Below are positions 53,491 to 62,456 of a DNA stretch of 64,000 nucleotides, piece by piece. How positions within the stretch are numbered: position 1 is the stretch's first letter; every line of letters starts with the position of its first letter. The translations under genes and the position numbers were made by a program. The DNA comes from Wukongibacter sp050859025 (GTDB taxonomy: Bacteria; Bacillota; Clostridia; Peptostreptococcales; Caminicellaceae), in NCBI RefSeq assembly GCF_050859025.1, contig NZ_CP138200.1, positions 2,914,001-2,978,000 of the forward strand. Direction: 5' to 3'. A model generated the notes under the pieces. The model ran no database searches. It saw only the letters and a list, made by a program, of their open reading frames with translations, and had not been told where the DNA came from.

Positions 53491-54444
53491 ATGTCTTTTA
53501 GTAGTTTTCTAGAGTTAGTTGAAATTCGAACAAAGGTAGCAAGTGTCATTCCTTTTGTACTAGGTTCATTATATGCTTTGTATAGATTTAATAGATTTAA
53601 TACAAGGAATTTTATCCTTATGTTGATATCACTTATAGCAATAGATATGGCAACAACGGCCATTAATAATTATTACGACTATAAGAGAGCAAATAGAATC
53701 CAAGGATATAATTATGAGATTCATAATGCCATAGTAAAGGACAAAATACAAGAATCTAAGGTGATGGGATTAATCTTATCACTTGTATCCATAGCTATAA
53801 CATCTGGGGTTATGTTATTTCTAAATACAAATATGATTGTTCTCCTTTTGGGAGCCGTATCCTTTACAGTAGGTATATTTTATTCAGCTGGACCGATTCC
53901 TATATCACGCACACCCCTAGGGGAGCTCTTTTCTGGAATATTTATGGGATTTGTAATAGTTTTTATATCTGTATATATACATATATATGACCAAGGGATA
54001 ATAAATCTCATGTACGAAAATGGAATATTAAATATTAGCTTAGATATTCTAGAAATTTTCTATATCTTCCTATTTTCTATTCCAACAATAAATAGTATTG
54101 CAAATATCATGTTAGCAAATAATGTCTGTGATATAGGAGATGATATAGAAAATAAACGCTATACACTGCCAATCTATGTAGGTAAAGAAAATGCACTGAA
54201 GATATTTAAAATGCTGTACTACTTTATCTTTATTGATCTAATTATTCTAGTGATACTTAAGATAGCTCCAATTTTTTCTCTGGGAGTGATTATTACGTTG
54301 ATGCCAGTGAATAGTAATATTAGACTGTTTCATAATAAACAATCAAAAAAAGATACATTTGTCTTATCGGTTAAGAATTTTATGCTTATTAACGGAGTTC
54401 ATATAATTTTATTGGGAATTGCAATTATAATAGGCAGAAATTAG
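53491..54444 (+). CDS. UbiA-family prenyltransferase (MenA-like)
   Basis: 317 residues with about eight to nine TM segments. First Asp-rich motif appears as NNYYDYKRA (residues about 56-64) and the second as NNVCDIGDDIENKR (about 209-222); in MenA the first is usually NDxxD, so the pair is slightly divergent. Would attach a polyprenyl chain to an aromatic acceptor such as DHNA. No other men genes are nearby, so the acceptor is unknown. ATG after AGGAGAAG. Confidence 0.84.
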   Translation: MSFSSFLELVEIRTKVASVIPFVLGSLYALYRFNRFNTRNFILMLISLIAIDMATTAINNYYDYKRANRIQGYNYEIHNAIVKDKIQESKVMGLILSLVSIAITSGVMLFLNTNMIVLLLGAVSFTVGIFYSAGPIPISRTPLGELFSGIFMGFVIVFISVYIHIYDQGIINLMYENGILNISLDILEIFYIFLFSIPTINSIANIMLANNVCDIGDDIENKRYTLPIYVGKENALKIFKMLYYFIFIDLIILVILKIAPIFSLGVIITLMPVNSNIRLFHNKQSKKDTFVLSVKNFMLINGVHIILLGIAIIIGRN

Positions 54445-54490
54445 AGGGAATGTCTCATAAAGGTTTCTTATGAGACATTCCCTCTAATTT
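54442..54490. terminator. Terminator after the prenyltransferase gene
   Basis: AGAGGGAATGTCTCATAA/TTATGAGACATTCCCTCT 18-bp stem with GGTTTC-type loop; T-run AATTTT follows. Confidence 0.88.
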
Positions 54491-54625
54491 TAATCAAAAT
54501 AAATCTCAGCGAGAAAGTTAGCCTATTATTAACCTAAAATTTATAAATTATTAACTTAAACATAATACGATTACTATAAGATTAAAGGGTCAATATTAAT
54601 TTTAGGAAAGCCAACTATTAGGAGT

Positions 54626-55345
54626 GTGTTAGACATAAAAAACAAAAAGGATACATTGATAATAGACAAACTTCTAAGTGATATCGTTTCTGGAAGGTAT
54701 AAGGAAAATGATAAGCTGCCATCGGAGAATGAGCTTGCCGACAAATATAAGGTAACTCGAATAACAGTACGAAAAGCTTATAATAGGTTAGAAGAGATGG
54801 AATATCTATATTCTAAGCAAGGCAAAGGAAGATATTTAAAAGGTAAGCAGCTTAAAATTGATTTGCATCTGTCAGGAAGTGTAAGCTTTAGTGATAAAAT
54901 GAAAGATAAAGGATATGACTTTTATACGAAAAATATGTTTTGTGAGGAAGTTACTTATAATGAAAAAATATATAATGAATTGGGAATAGGTAAGAGCGAT
55001 AAAGTATATAAAATAGGAAGGCTAAGGTTTGTAGAAAATATACCAATAGCTCTACACGTTTCATATGTAGCTAAGTCACTTTTCAAGGATATTGATAGGG
55101 TAGGGAGAGAAATAACCTCAATGTTTCAATATTATAGAAGTAGGGGTTATAGCGAATTTAACTCGGATGAAAGTGTCTTAAGTATTTCCTTTCCAACCTA
55201 CTACGAACGGGGAATCTTTGAATGTTCTAATTTAATACCAATACTTATTATAGAAGGTAACTGTATTGATAATAAGACTAAAAAAGTATTGGAGTTTTCT
55301 AAAATTATATATAGAAGTGATGTATTTAAATATCAAATAAAATAG
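54626..55345 (+). CDS. GntR-family regulator with UTRA domain (PhnF-like)
   Basis: 239 residues. N-terminal winged HTH (YKENDKLPSENELADKYKVTRITVRKAY, about residues 20-50) and a C-terminal UTRA ligand domain (LPxIVxxG-type strands, residues about 80-235). Next to a broken phosphonate permease it probably regulated a phn operon that has since decayed. The first GTG (54626) is one base from the Shine-Dalgarno AGGAG, and ATA 54635 is better spaced, so the start is uncertain. TTAAC repeats downstream (55387-55430) may be its binding sites. Confidence 0.88.
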   Translation: MLDIKNKKDTLIIDKLLSDIVSGRYKENDKLPSENELADKYKVTRITVRKAYNRLEEMEYLYSKQGKGRYLKGKQLKIDLHLSGSVSFSDKMKDKGYDFYTKNMFCEEVTYNEKIYNELGIGKSDKVYKIGRLRFVENIPIALHVSYVAKSLFKDIDRVGREITSMFQYYRSRGYSEFNSDESVLSISFPTYYERGIFECSNLIPILIIEGNCIDNKTKKVLEFSKIIYRSDVFKYQIK

Positions 55346-55352
55346 TATTGTC

Positions 55353-55380
55353 ACTATCGGAGACGGTAGTTTTTTTATTT
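55353..55380 (+). terminator. Terminator after the GntR gene
   Basis: ACTATCG-GAGA-CGGTAGT stem followed by TTTTTTT. Confidence 0.87.
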
Positions 55381-55386
55381 GGGATT

Positions 55387-55432
55387 AACATAGAGTTAAC
55401 AACACTTAACACGGAGTTAACAGTAACTAACT
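55387..55432. promoter_or_regulatory. Cluster of GTTAAC-type repeats
   Basis: AGTTAACAACACTTAACAC and GGAGTTAACAGTAACTAAC contain four TTAAC/GTTAAC words in 46 nt upstream of the dead permease gene. They may be operator half-sites of the adjacent GntR protein; inferred. Confidence 0.35.
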
Positions 55433-55494
55433 TGGCAACAAGATATAATTACCTTTGTAAAGTCCTACGGTAATATGTCAAGAGTAAAAAACAA

Positions 55495-56000
55495 ATGAAT
55501 TGGAAATTTTCTAAGCCCGTTAGGGCAAAAAAGGCAAAAGCAAACTAGTCCTAGTACTTACAGTACTATGGGTCTTAGTTTTTGCAGTAGCAGCTGGTTT
55601 AGGAAGTGTTGCAGCTGTAATAGGTATGACCTTTCATACTGTAGGATATCTAATAAAGGCTTATTCCGAATCCTTTGAAGAAATTGATCAGGGCTCTATT
55701 GAAGCCTTAAAGGCCAGCGGTGCCAGTTGGTGGCAAATAGTTTTTCAAGCTATTCTACCATCATCGGTAACATATCTATTATCTTGGACATTTATACGTT
55801 TTGAAATCAACTTTACAAACGCAGTCGCTATGGGAGGCACAGCTGGAGCAGGTGGTATAGACTTCGAGTTATTTATGGCAAGTGGATTTTATTTTGATAT
55901 CAGAGAGGTAGGGTTTATTACATACTTAATTTTATTCGCAGCTATAGTTTTGGAAGTATTTTCAACAAGGCTGAAGAGCAGATTTTTAGCGAACTATTAA
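55495..56000 (+). pseudogene. phnE: Truncated, frameshifted phosphonate ABC permease (PhnE)
   Basis: ATG 55495 opens MNWKFSKPVRAKKAKAN then a TAG; one base later the frame continues LVLVLTVLWVLVFAVAAGLGSVAAVIG, joining a PhnE-like TM1 to the later membrane segments. The remainder (MTFHTVGYLIKAYSESFEEID, EALKASGASWWQIVFQA, FEINFTNAVAMGGTAGAGGIDF) is the conserved PhnE end with the permease EAA loop. The N-terminal half appears to have been deleted. No phnC or phnD genes are nearby. Confidence 0.85.
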
Positions 56001-56167
56001 GCATTAAAAATTAAATATAGAAACAATATCTTTTAAGCTCAGATACATAGGATTTTTCTTGAATATCTATAGTGTTGTCTAGGGCTTTTTTTATAATGCA
56101 CAGGAAATTATATATCTTTCAAAATAGAGGACAAATATAAAATTCATTATGTATACCATAAAAATCT

Positions 56168-56250
56168 AATTTGAAAATCTTTATAAAAAACTTTGTTCTA
56201 TCTTAAAGCCCATAAGCTTCAACCTTTAATCAATTTGTGTTATACTGGAA
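56168..56250 (+). repeat. Possible dispersed repeat family E, copy 2
   Basis: Resembles 2890-2976 (TTGAAAATCTTTATAAAAAA...TTTGTGTTATACT). Lies just before the small membrane-protein gene. Tentative. Confidence 0.35.
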
Positions 56251-56272
56251 TCAATGGAAAGGAGCCTACATA

Positions 56273-56482
56273 ATGATAACAGCATTAACTGTGTTTTTAA
56301 TAATATTGGGATTATTTTTTGTATGTTTAGGAATGTTATTTGTAAACTATAATCTTTCACCTATGAAAATAATAGTAGATAAGCAGTACGTATATAAGAA
56401 CAATAAGCTCGGGTTTCAAGTAATGCTTCCGGGAGTAGTACTAATAGTATTGTCTTGCATTATATTTATTAACAATAGATAG
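56273..56482 (+). CDS. Small two-TM membrane protein, unknown function
   Basis: 69 residues with two hydrophobic segments (TALTVFLIILGLFFVCLGMLF and VMLPGVVLIVLSCIIFI) separated by a short basic loop. ATG 56273 follows AAAGGAGCC; the in-frame upstream extension is unsupported. No family recognised. Terminator at 56484 follows. Confidence 0.7.
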   Translation: MITALTVFLIILGLFFVCLGMLFVNYNLSPMKIIVDKQYVYKNNKLGFQVMLPGVVLIVLSCIIFINNR

Positions 56483-56483
56483 C

Positions 56484-56522
56484 GAGTCAGGGAATTATGG
56501 CCCTTGTCTCGTTATTTTTTTT
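56484..56522 (+). terminator. Terminator
   Basis: GCGAGTCAGGG/CCCTTGTCTCG imperfect stem with T-run TTATTTTTTTT. Confidence 0.75.
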
Positions 56523-56589
56523 AGACTATTTTTATGATGAGTGTCTAACCAAAACTTAGAAGCTTGATGGGCATAAGTTTGTCTTGCTG

Positions 56590-56640
56590 TATATCGATAC
56601 TTGATATATACTGAATATAGATATAACGAATATCGATATA
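56590..56640. promoter_or_regulatory. Promoter/operator region of the padR gene
   Basis: TATATCGATA (56590-56599) and TATCGATATA (56631-56640) are inverted copies flanking TTGATA and TATAAC promoter-like boxes, the layout of an autoregulated PadR gene. Confidence 0.55.
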
Positions 56641-56653
56641 AAAAGGAGGTAAT

Positions 56654-56977
56654 ATGGCGAGACAGCAACTACAAAATCTAACTGAACCTATGTATTATAT
56701 TTTATTGACTTTAACTAGTCCTAATCATGGGTATGCTATCATGAAAAAGGTAGCAGAAACAACAAATGACAGGGTAAGGGTGGGAGCTGGAACATTATAT
56801 TCCTTATTATCAAGGTTTGAAAAGGAAGGTATAGTAGATTGTATTGGTAATGAGGGGAAACGGAAGATATACAGGATTACAGACAAGGGTATGGAACTAC
56901 TCTTAGGTGAACACAGAAGATTAATTAGTCTAGTTGAAGATGGAAATAAGGTATTAAAAGGAGATAAGAATGGATAA
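56654..56977 (+). CDS. PadR-family transcriptional regulator
   Basis: 107 residues. Winged HTH with EPMYYILLTLTSPNHGYAIMKK and a RVGAGTLYSLLSRFEKEG segment, then a KRKIYRITDKGMELL wing: classic short PadR. ATG preceded by AAGGAGG. Its stop overlaps the start of the DUF2812 gene by 8 nt. In this family the partner membrane protein is usually co-regulated, and the palindrome at 56590-56640 is a likely operator. Confidence 0.94.
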   Translation: MARQQLQNLTEPMYYILLTLTSPNHGYAIMKKVAETTNDRVRVGAGTLYSLLSRFEKEGIVDCIGNEGKRKIYRITDKGMELLLGEHRRLISLVEDGNKVLKGDKNG

Positions 56978-58280
56978 ATTGACGAAAAAGGTTATACATA
57001 TAGTATCTATAGTAGATCATAAAACTCTAGAGAAATATTTAGAGGATATGGCCCTTGAGGGGTGGCTCATAAAAAAATATAATACCTTTACAATGGAATT
57101 TAGGAAGATTGAGCCTACTAGATACAAATTTAATGTTAGTCTCTTTTATAATGCATCGCCCTTTGATTATCCAGATGAAGAAGGCACTAAAAGCTATCAA
57201 GAGCTATGTGAAGAATCGGGTTGGACCCTTGCGGCTAGTACTAAAATTTTTCAGATTTTCTATGCCCCTGCTGAGGAGAAACCTGTACCAATACACACTG
57301 ACCCTATGGAGGAATATAGAATTATTAAATCTACTTATTTCAAAACTGAGTTTATAAGTCTAATTATGCTATTATTGGTATCTTTATCGGGATTTCTAAA
57401 TCTAGCTAGGTTTGATTATACTGATCTTTACAATAATATGTCCCTATGGAATATGCTTACTCCATTTATTATGTTTATATTTGCTTTACCATCGTTATAC
57501 TCAATATTTTATCTACTAAAGGCAAAAAAGAGTGTGAAAAATGGTGGAAATTTAACAGAGACATCCTATAGATTTGCGAAAATCAGAGGAAATGGTATGT
57601 TACTTTTTGCTTTAATGTATCTTATCTTAACTATTATAATAGTTATTTGGCAGCCGGGATTAAATCAAAGAAGGTATATTTCATTTTTAGCCTTTTTACC
57701 TGGAATATTTGGCGCCGTACTAGGATTATGGTATGTAAAATTTGTAAAGAGAAAAAAGCGTTCTAGAAGAAAAAATATAATTATATTTATTGCTTTATTA
57801 GTTATCACCATTGTAGCATCAACAAGCTTAATATTTACACTGATAGGTAGATCTGTTGATAGAGCATATGATAAGCATGAGCCTAAGGATAGCAAAGTAA
57901 TGACATTATCAGGGCTAGGTATAGACGAGGAGATTGATAGAAATCATCTAAGAAAAGAGTGGAGCATATTTGTACCCATATATATTGATTATTATGAGGT
58001 TGCAGATAAAATAAGTATTAGTACAGAATATATAATGGCAAGAAATGAAACCATAGCTAGTTATATCTATGAGGAGATATTAAAGGAATGTAGAAAAAAG
58101 TCATATAAGCATGTATCTAAAGGCGATAATGAGATGTGGGAGGCCGATAGGATACACTATCTAGATGACGATTATTATAATGTAATTATAAAAAGAGGAA
58201 ATGTTATAGTGGTTTTAGAAGGTGATTTTGACTTTTCAGATACTAAGGTGATAGAGGTATGTAGGGCTTTACTAAAATAA
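56970..58280 (+). CDS. DUF2812 membrane protein
   Basis: 436 residues. N-terminal DUF2812 domain (residues about 10-115, DHKTLEKYLEDMALEGWLIKK and EESGWTLAASTKIFQIF), then four to five hydrophobic segments (about 130-290) and a C-terminal hydrophilic domain. PadR-DUF2812 pairs are common in Firmicutes; the function of the membrane partner is unknown. Translation is likely coupled to padR (8-nt overlap, ATG inside the end of padR). Confidence 0.9.
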   Translation: MDKLTKKVIHIVSIVDHKTLEKYLEDMALEGWLIKKYNTFTMEFRKIEPTRYKFNVSLFYNASPFDYPDEEGTKSYQELCEESGWTLAASTKIFQIFYAPAEEKPVPIHTDPMEEYRIIKSTYFKTEFISLIMLLLVSLSGFLNLARFDYTDLYNNMSLWNMLTPFIMFIFALPSLYSIFYLLKAKKSVKNGGNLTETSYRFAKIRGNGMLLFALMYLILTIIIVIWQPGLNQRRYISFLAFLPGIFGAVLGLWYVKFVKRKKRSRRKNIIIFIALLVITIVASTSLIFTLIGRSVDRAYDKHEPKDSKVMTLSGLGIDEEIDRNHLRKEWSIFVPIYIDYYEVADKISISTEYIMARNETIASYIYEEILKECRKKSYKHVSKGDNEMWEADRIHYLDDDYYNVIIKRGNVIVVLEGDFDFSDTKVIEVCRALLK

Positions 58281-58402
58281 GTTAACCTATTGAGCCAGTT
58301 TTTTGAAAAGGGATATTAATGTTTCCTTTTCGTTCATTCAATCAATATGTATTTATGTAAGAGAGCGTTCGTTAGGGATAAAATATACGATGAAGAATAT
58401 TT

Positions 58403-58446
58403 AAAGTAAAAGAAAAAGATTTTGCTCTGATTCTTTTACTTTTTAT
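58403..58446 (+). terminator. Terminator of the padR operon
   Basis: AAAGTAAAAGAA/TTCTTTTACTTT stem followed by TTATTT. Confidence 0.8.
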
Positions 58447-58540
58447 TTATTCTAATGAAGCATCAGATTTTTCAGAATAGTTAACATAATATAATTAATG
58501 TTAACTATGATCGGGTATTAAAGTTAATAATTTGGATGAT

Positions 58541-58646
58541 CTATAGAAATCGCAATAAATCTTTTACATTTTGATTCCTTGAAAAGCCTTGAAACGTTGG
58601 CTATTCAAGAAATCAAAATGTAGATTTATAAGTGCGTTCTATATAG
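58541..58646. repeat. Family B palindromic repeat, copy B3
   Basis: CTATAGAAATCGCAATAAAT at one end and TTATAAGTGCGTTCTATATA at the other; inner stem CCTTGAAAAGCC with GGCTATTCAAG. Located in the gap before the EamA gene. Confidence 0.82.
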
Positions 58647-58685
58647 TAGAAAAAGTATCCCAGAGAATAATATGCAATTTGGATT

Positions 58686-59543
58686 TTAAGAATAACAAAG
58701 TATAAAGAGTCCTAAGAAAGTTATGCTTATTCCAACTATTTTTAGTATGTTTTTCCCTTCGCATAGTAGTTTAAATCCGAATAATGCACTAAGCAAAATA
58801 CTAATTTGTCTTAATGGTGCTATTAGACTTATGGGGGATAGTGTCATGGCGTACAAAACAAGTAAGTATGAAAGCGGCGATAGAGTAGCCACAATTAAGA
58901 GTTCCTTGAAATTACTTCGGAGATTATAAAGTGTATCCTTATAGTTTTTTAAAGCATGGGGAGCTAGTAAAACACATCTTCCTAAATTGTTGAAAAAATC
59001 TAGAACTATTGGAGGAAGTAAAAGAGTACCTACAGCATACTTATCAGTAATGGTGTAGAGAGAAACAATGAAACCACAGAGTAGAGCGTAGGCTATTGAT
59101 GTTCTATTATTTCTACCCTTAGAGAAGGATATCTCAGAAAGCAAGTATGACCCTAAAACTATAAATAAGATGCTTACAAATTGTAATTTTGATAACCTTT
59201 CTTGGAATAAAAAAATTGCAATTATTATTGTGAAAACAGGAGCTATTCCCCTTGCTACAGGATAAATAATAGAAAGGTCTCCAAGACTATATGCCTTATC
59301 CAAGAAGACAAAATACAAAATATGAAAAATAATACTCATAAAAAATACTAGAATATGAGACAATGCTAGTCTATATTCTGAGAATCTAAAGATATAATAA
59401 GTAAATGGAATGTACAAAACTGTAGTTATAACTGTAAATAGCCACACAAAGGTCGTTCCTCCATTGGTTCTTTTCATAATATAATTCCAATAGGCATGAG
59501 TAAATGTTGAGATTATTACTAAAATAACTGCAAATGTATTCAT
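58686..59543 (-). CDS. EamA/DMT-family transporter
   Basis: 285 residues with ten hydrophobic segments in two EamA repeats (VILVIISTFTHAYWNYIMKR and YPVARGIAPVFTIIIAIFLFQERLSKLQFVSI). Probably exports or imports a small metabolite; no substrate can be named. ATG 59543 is preferred because AAGGAGAT lies just upstream; the 59561 reading adds six residues. It diverges from the LysR gene at 59777, so it may be that regulator's target. Confidence 0.88.
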   Translation of the reverse strand: MNTFAVILVIISTFTHAYWNYIMKRTNGGTTFVWLFTVITTVLYIPFTYYIFRFSEYRLALSHILVFFMSIIFHILYFVFLDKAYSLGDLSIIYPVARGIAPVFTIIIAIFLFQERLSKLQFVSILFIVLGSYLLSEISFSKGRNNRTSIAYALLCGFIVSLYTITDKYAVGTLLLPPIVLDFFNNLGRCVLLAPHALKNYKDTLYNLRSNFKELLIVATLSPLSYLLVLYAMTLSPISLIAPLRQISILLSALFGFKLLCEGKNILKIVGISITFLGLFILCYS

Positions 59544-59585
59544 CAAAAATATCTCCTTCATAAAAATTTAAATTTTGATTTTCGT

Positions 59586-59689
59586 TATAGGGATTCAAGT
59601 AGAGACTTTAATTTATACATGTCCAAAACTCCCAGAGACGCTGAGTATTTGTACATGTATAAATTAAGTTCTACTATTTGAACCCTATA
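59586..59689. repeat. Family A palindromic repeat, copy A5 (most complete)
   Basis: TATAGGGATTCAAGTAGAGA...TTTATACATGT at the left is the inverse of ACATGTATAAATTAAGTTC...TTTGAACCCTATA at the right, with loop AAAACTCC...GCTGAGTATTTGT. About 104 bp. It lies in the divergent promoter region of the EamA and LysR genes. Confidence 0.8.
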
Positions 59690-59776
59690 TAAAAGAATGA
59701 TATTATAAAAATAAATATATGACAAACAGATATTATCTATATATAATATCGAAAAAATAGATATTTGGAGGTTTAA

Positions 59777-60646
59777 ATGAATTTTTCGGGTATTGAAGCT
59801 TTTTTAGCAATAGTAGAGAAGGGAAGCATTTCAAAGGCGGCGGAGTTACTTCACTTGTCACAATCCTCTGTAAGCTATCGATTAAAAACATTAGAAAATG
59901 AACTTGGCTTTAAACTTATAGATCGTAATCAAGGAATTCATGGTATTTCATTAACAAGCTATGGGGAAGGTTATTTAAACATCGCAGAAAAGCTAATGGA
60001 TCTTCAAAAAGAAATAGAACTTATAAGTAGAGAAGGAAGTAAGTTAAATCTAATTATTGGAACAGCCGACAGCATTAGTTTATATATCATGCCATCATTA
60101 TATAAATTTTTAGTAAGTGAACTTAAAGATGCTAGAGTGAATATTATTACACAGCATACTCTAGAAACCTATGAGAGCGTAAAGAAAAAGGAAATAGATA
60201 TAGGATTTGTAAAAAGAGAATTTCATATGCCAAATGTTTCTGTTGAAAAGATTAGTGATGAGGAAATGGTTTTAGTAAGACTAAAACATCACAATAACGC
60301 AGAAGACATAGCTATACAACCTAATCAACTACATAGTAAAAATGAAATTTTCATGGATTGGGGGCAATCCTATCAGATATGGCATGATTACTGGTGGAAA
60401 CCCAATGACTACCTAATTAGAGTTGATGCTGCTGCACTTATATTTGAGCTGATGGAGGATGAAAAACATTGGGCTATAGTACCAAGATCGATATTTAATA
60501 AAATGAATAGTGAAGGCAAATATATTGAACAGAAACTCACATCTATTCCACCCAATAGGACTTATTTTATGGCTACACATAAATTTAAGGACAGGAAAAA
60601 AGAGAATGCTTATAAAATGATTGAGAATTTCCTTAAAAAGTATTAG
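59777..60646 (+). CDS. LysR-family transcriptional regulator
   Basis: 289 residues. N-terminal LysR HTH (IEAFLAIVEKGSISKAAELLHLSQSSVSYRLKTLE, residues 5-38) and a C-terminal substrate-binding fold. No effector can be named. Divergent from the EamA transporter, whose promoter region (with repeat A5) it may control. Start ATG after TTGGAGG. Confidence 0.93.
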   Translation: MNFSGIEAFLAIVEKGSISKAAELLHLSQSSVSYRLKTLENELGFKLIDRNQGIHGISLTSYGEGYLNIAEKLMDLQKEIELISREGSKLNLIIGTADSISLYIMPSLYKFLVSELKDARVNIITQHTLETYESVKKKEIDIGFVKREFHMPNVSVEKISDEEMVLVRLKHHNNAEDIAIQPNQLHSKNEIFMDWGQSYQIWHDYWWKPNDYLIRVDAAALIFELMEDEKHWAIVPRSIFNKMNSEGKYIEQKLTSIPPNRTYFMATHKFKDRKKENAYKMIENFLKKY

Positions 60647-60760
60647 GAAATAGTATGAGTAAGCTGAGATATTAGAGAATATATACTGAGAAAGTAATTG
60701 TAGGCTAGAACCTTCTTAATATAGGTAGTACATAAATATCAATTATACAGGAATAATTTA

Positions 60761-60806
60761 GGGGCGGATTTCATAATATCACTTCATGATTCAGCCCCAA
60801 ATTTTA
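60761..60806 (+). terminator. Terminator after the LysR gene
   Basis: GGGGC-GGATT...ATTCA-GCCCC stem followed by AAATTTT. Confidence 0.7.
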
Positions 60807-60856
60807 CGGTATACTCACTTGACTTTATGCTAGTTCTAATCTTTTTTTGACTACAA

Positions 60857-61054
60857 TTACAGTTTAAGAAAAATTGCAATCAATAAGGAAATCTTTACGT
60901 GTTCAATATCTCCTTGAAAAAGGGAGATTATTGCACCAATAAAGAATCCATAGGAAGTATATTCTAGGCAAAGCTTAATAGGGATTCTATCCTGCTCATT
61001 TAATAAATGTTCTTCAAAAAAATCTTCCGCAAATCTTCCAATAAGAAATTTCAT
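60857..61054 (-). CDS. Small membrane protein of unknown function
   Basis: 65 residues with two hydrophobic stretches (TSYGFFIGAIISLFQ and KISLLIAIFLKL). AGGAGGTTTTT precedes the ATG on the minus strand. No family recognised. Convergent with the LysR gene. Confidence 0.6.
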   Translation of the reverse strand: MKFLIGRFAEDFFEEHLLNEQDRIPIKLCLEYTSYGFFIGAIISLFQGDIEHVKISLLIAIFLKL

Positions 61055-61199
61055 AAAAACCTCCTAGCTAGTAGCAAAACCGAAATAATTGCTTAAAAAA
61101 TATAGCATTTTAAATAGATTTCGATTTTTTACACTAATTTAGGTACCCATATTACAAAAAATATTGGGTATAATAGTTTTTATGATTATATGATATAAT

Positions 61200-61778
61200 T
61201 TATGCAGCTTTTGAAAGATTTTTTACAATTTCATCAATCAACTTAGAAATAGCAGCATCCTTAGTAGATTGATCCTCGATATTGTTAATCAATTCTAAGC
61301 CTATTTTTGCGTTTTCAAACTTACTTAAGTCTCTTTGAACCTTTTCTAGCTTGTCATTGGCTCTATTAGAAAAATTAAATAATACTGCACTTATAAATTC
61401 TGAAAGGATACCGGCTGCACTGGATATGATAGTAATTTCTACCTTGTTTAAATAAATGAAGAATATACCTACAAAAATTAATATAATTCCTATAAAGACG
61501 GCTAATAGGGCACAATTATATGCTAGTTTAGCTTGTCTTAGAATTTCCTCGCGGATATCTTCTATGCTTTCAATAGTATTCTCTAAGGCCCCAATAGATT
61601 CTTTTTCATCAAGATCATTAACATCTCTTTGAGTTAAATACAATTCGGGCTCTTCGTGAACTGTATCTTCATTGAACTCATAATCTCTATCCTTAATTAT
61701 TCTGCGAACACTAGAATCTAAAATATCCGATGCAACTGTTGTTAATAGTGTTGAAGCAACAGCACTGACAATTCCCAT
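61200..61778 (-). CDS. Two-TM membrane protein resembling TRADD-N-associated TM domain proteins
   Basis: 192 residues. N-terminal hydrophobic patch, an acidic central part, two adjacent TM segments (CALLAVFIGIILIFVGIFFIYL and EITIISSAAGILSEFISAVLF) and a C-terminal charged helix (NFSNRANDKLEKVQRDLSKFE). The last two features resemble the 2-TM domain found with TRADD-N-like proteins in predicted conflict systems; the match is by eye only. GTGATATT precedes ATG on the minus strand. No defence genes are adjacent. Confidence 0.6.
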   Translation of the reverse strand: MGIVSAVASTLLTTVASDILDSSVRRIIKDRDYEFNEDTVHEEPELYLTQRDVNDLDEKESIGALENTIESIEDIREEILRQAKLAYNCALLAVFIGIILIFVGIFFIYLNKVEITIISSAAGILSEFISAVLFNFSNRANDKLEKVQRDLSKFENAKIGLELINNIEDQSTKDAAISKLIDEIVKNLSKAA

Positions 61779-61946
61779 AATATCACCTTTTCATTCTAAT
61801 TTGATTAAAATATAATATTTTATTGTTTGTTTCTAATTTATTATTCTACAAATCATGTTGATTTCCTTTATATATTAATATAATCTTTCCTTAAATAATA
61901 AAATAATGAATTTAATACTTTTTATGGAAAAATTGATTTAGGAATT

Positions 61947-61975
61947 AAAAAAGGGACTCAAAAGTGAGTACCCTT
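61947..61975 (-). terminator. Minus-strand terminator for the 61989-62126 gene
   Basis: On the minus strand, GGGTACTCAC...TGAGTCCC followed by TTTTTT. Confidence 0.75.
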
Positions 61976-61988
61976 ACTGATACTTTAT

Positions 61989-62126
61989 TTATTTATCTTC
62001 ATCTAATAAATCCTTTACCTGTTCAGTTACAGGTTTATCTACTATTTCAGAATTGATTTTTATGTGGCCTAGAGGTGTTCCAATTGATTTTGTGTGGGTC
62101 TTATTTTTTCCTTTTCTTTTCTTCAT
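61989..62126 (-). CDS. Small basic/acidic protein, 45 residues
   Basis: MKKRKGKNKTHTKSIGTPLG then an acidic tail ending VKDLLDEDK. Its AAGGAGG ribosome site 8-9 nt before ATG and its own terminator make expression likely. No membrane segment; no recognised family. Confidence 0.55.
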   Translation of the reverse strand: MKKRKGKNKTHTKSIGTPLGHIKINSEIVDKPVTEQVKDLLDEDK

Positions 62127-62456
62127 ATAGAAGAACCTCCTTAAAATTCAGATATATATATTATTGGATAAACCTTTAAAATTTATCAGAAATATAGAAG
62201 ACTAGATATATTTTTTTATTAACAGCTTTATATAGTGAATAAATAAAGTTGTGGAATAATATAATTTCGATATCAATATTTGACTTAAAAATTTTATCAC
62301 TTATCATAGTTTTTGGCATAGTGTGTAGTGCAAAAAGGTAAAAGGTTGTTAAGAGAACCTGAAATAAATTTTGTACAAGTTGCACCGTCTCGGTAATAGT
62401 TGAATATAATTTGTAGTGAGGAAAGGGAATTTATTATTATGAAAGTTGGAGGATTT

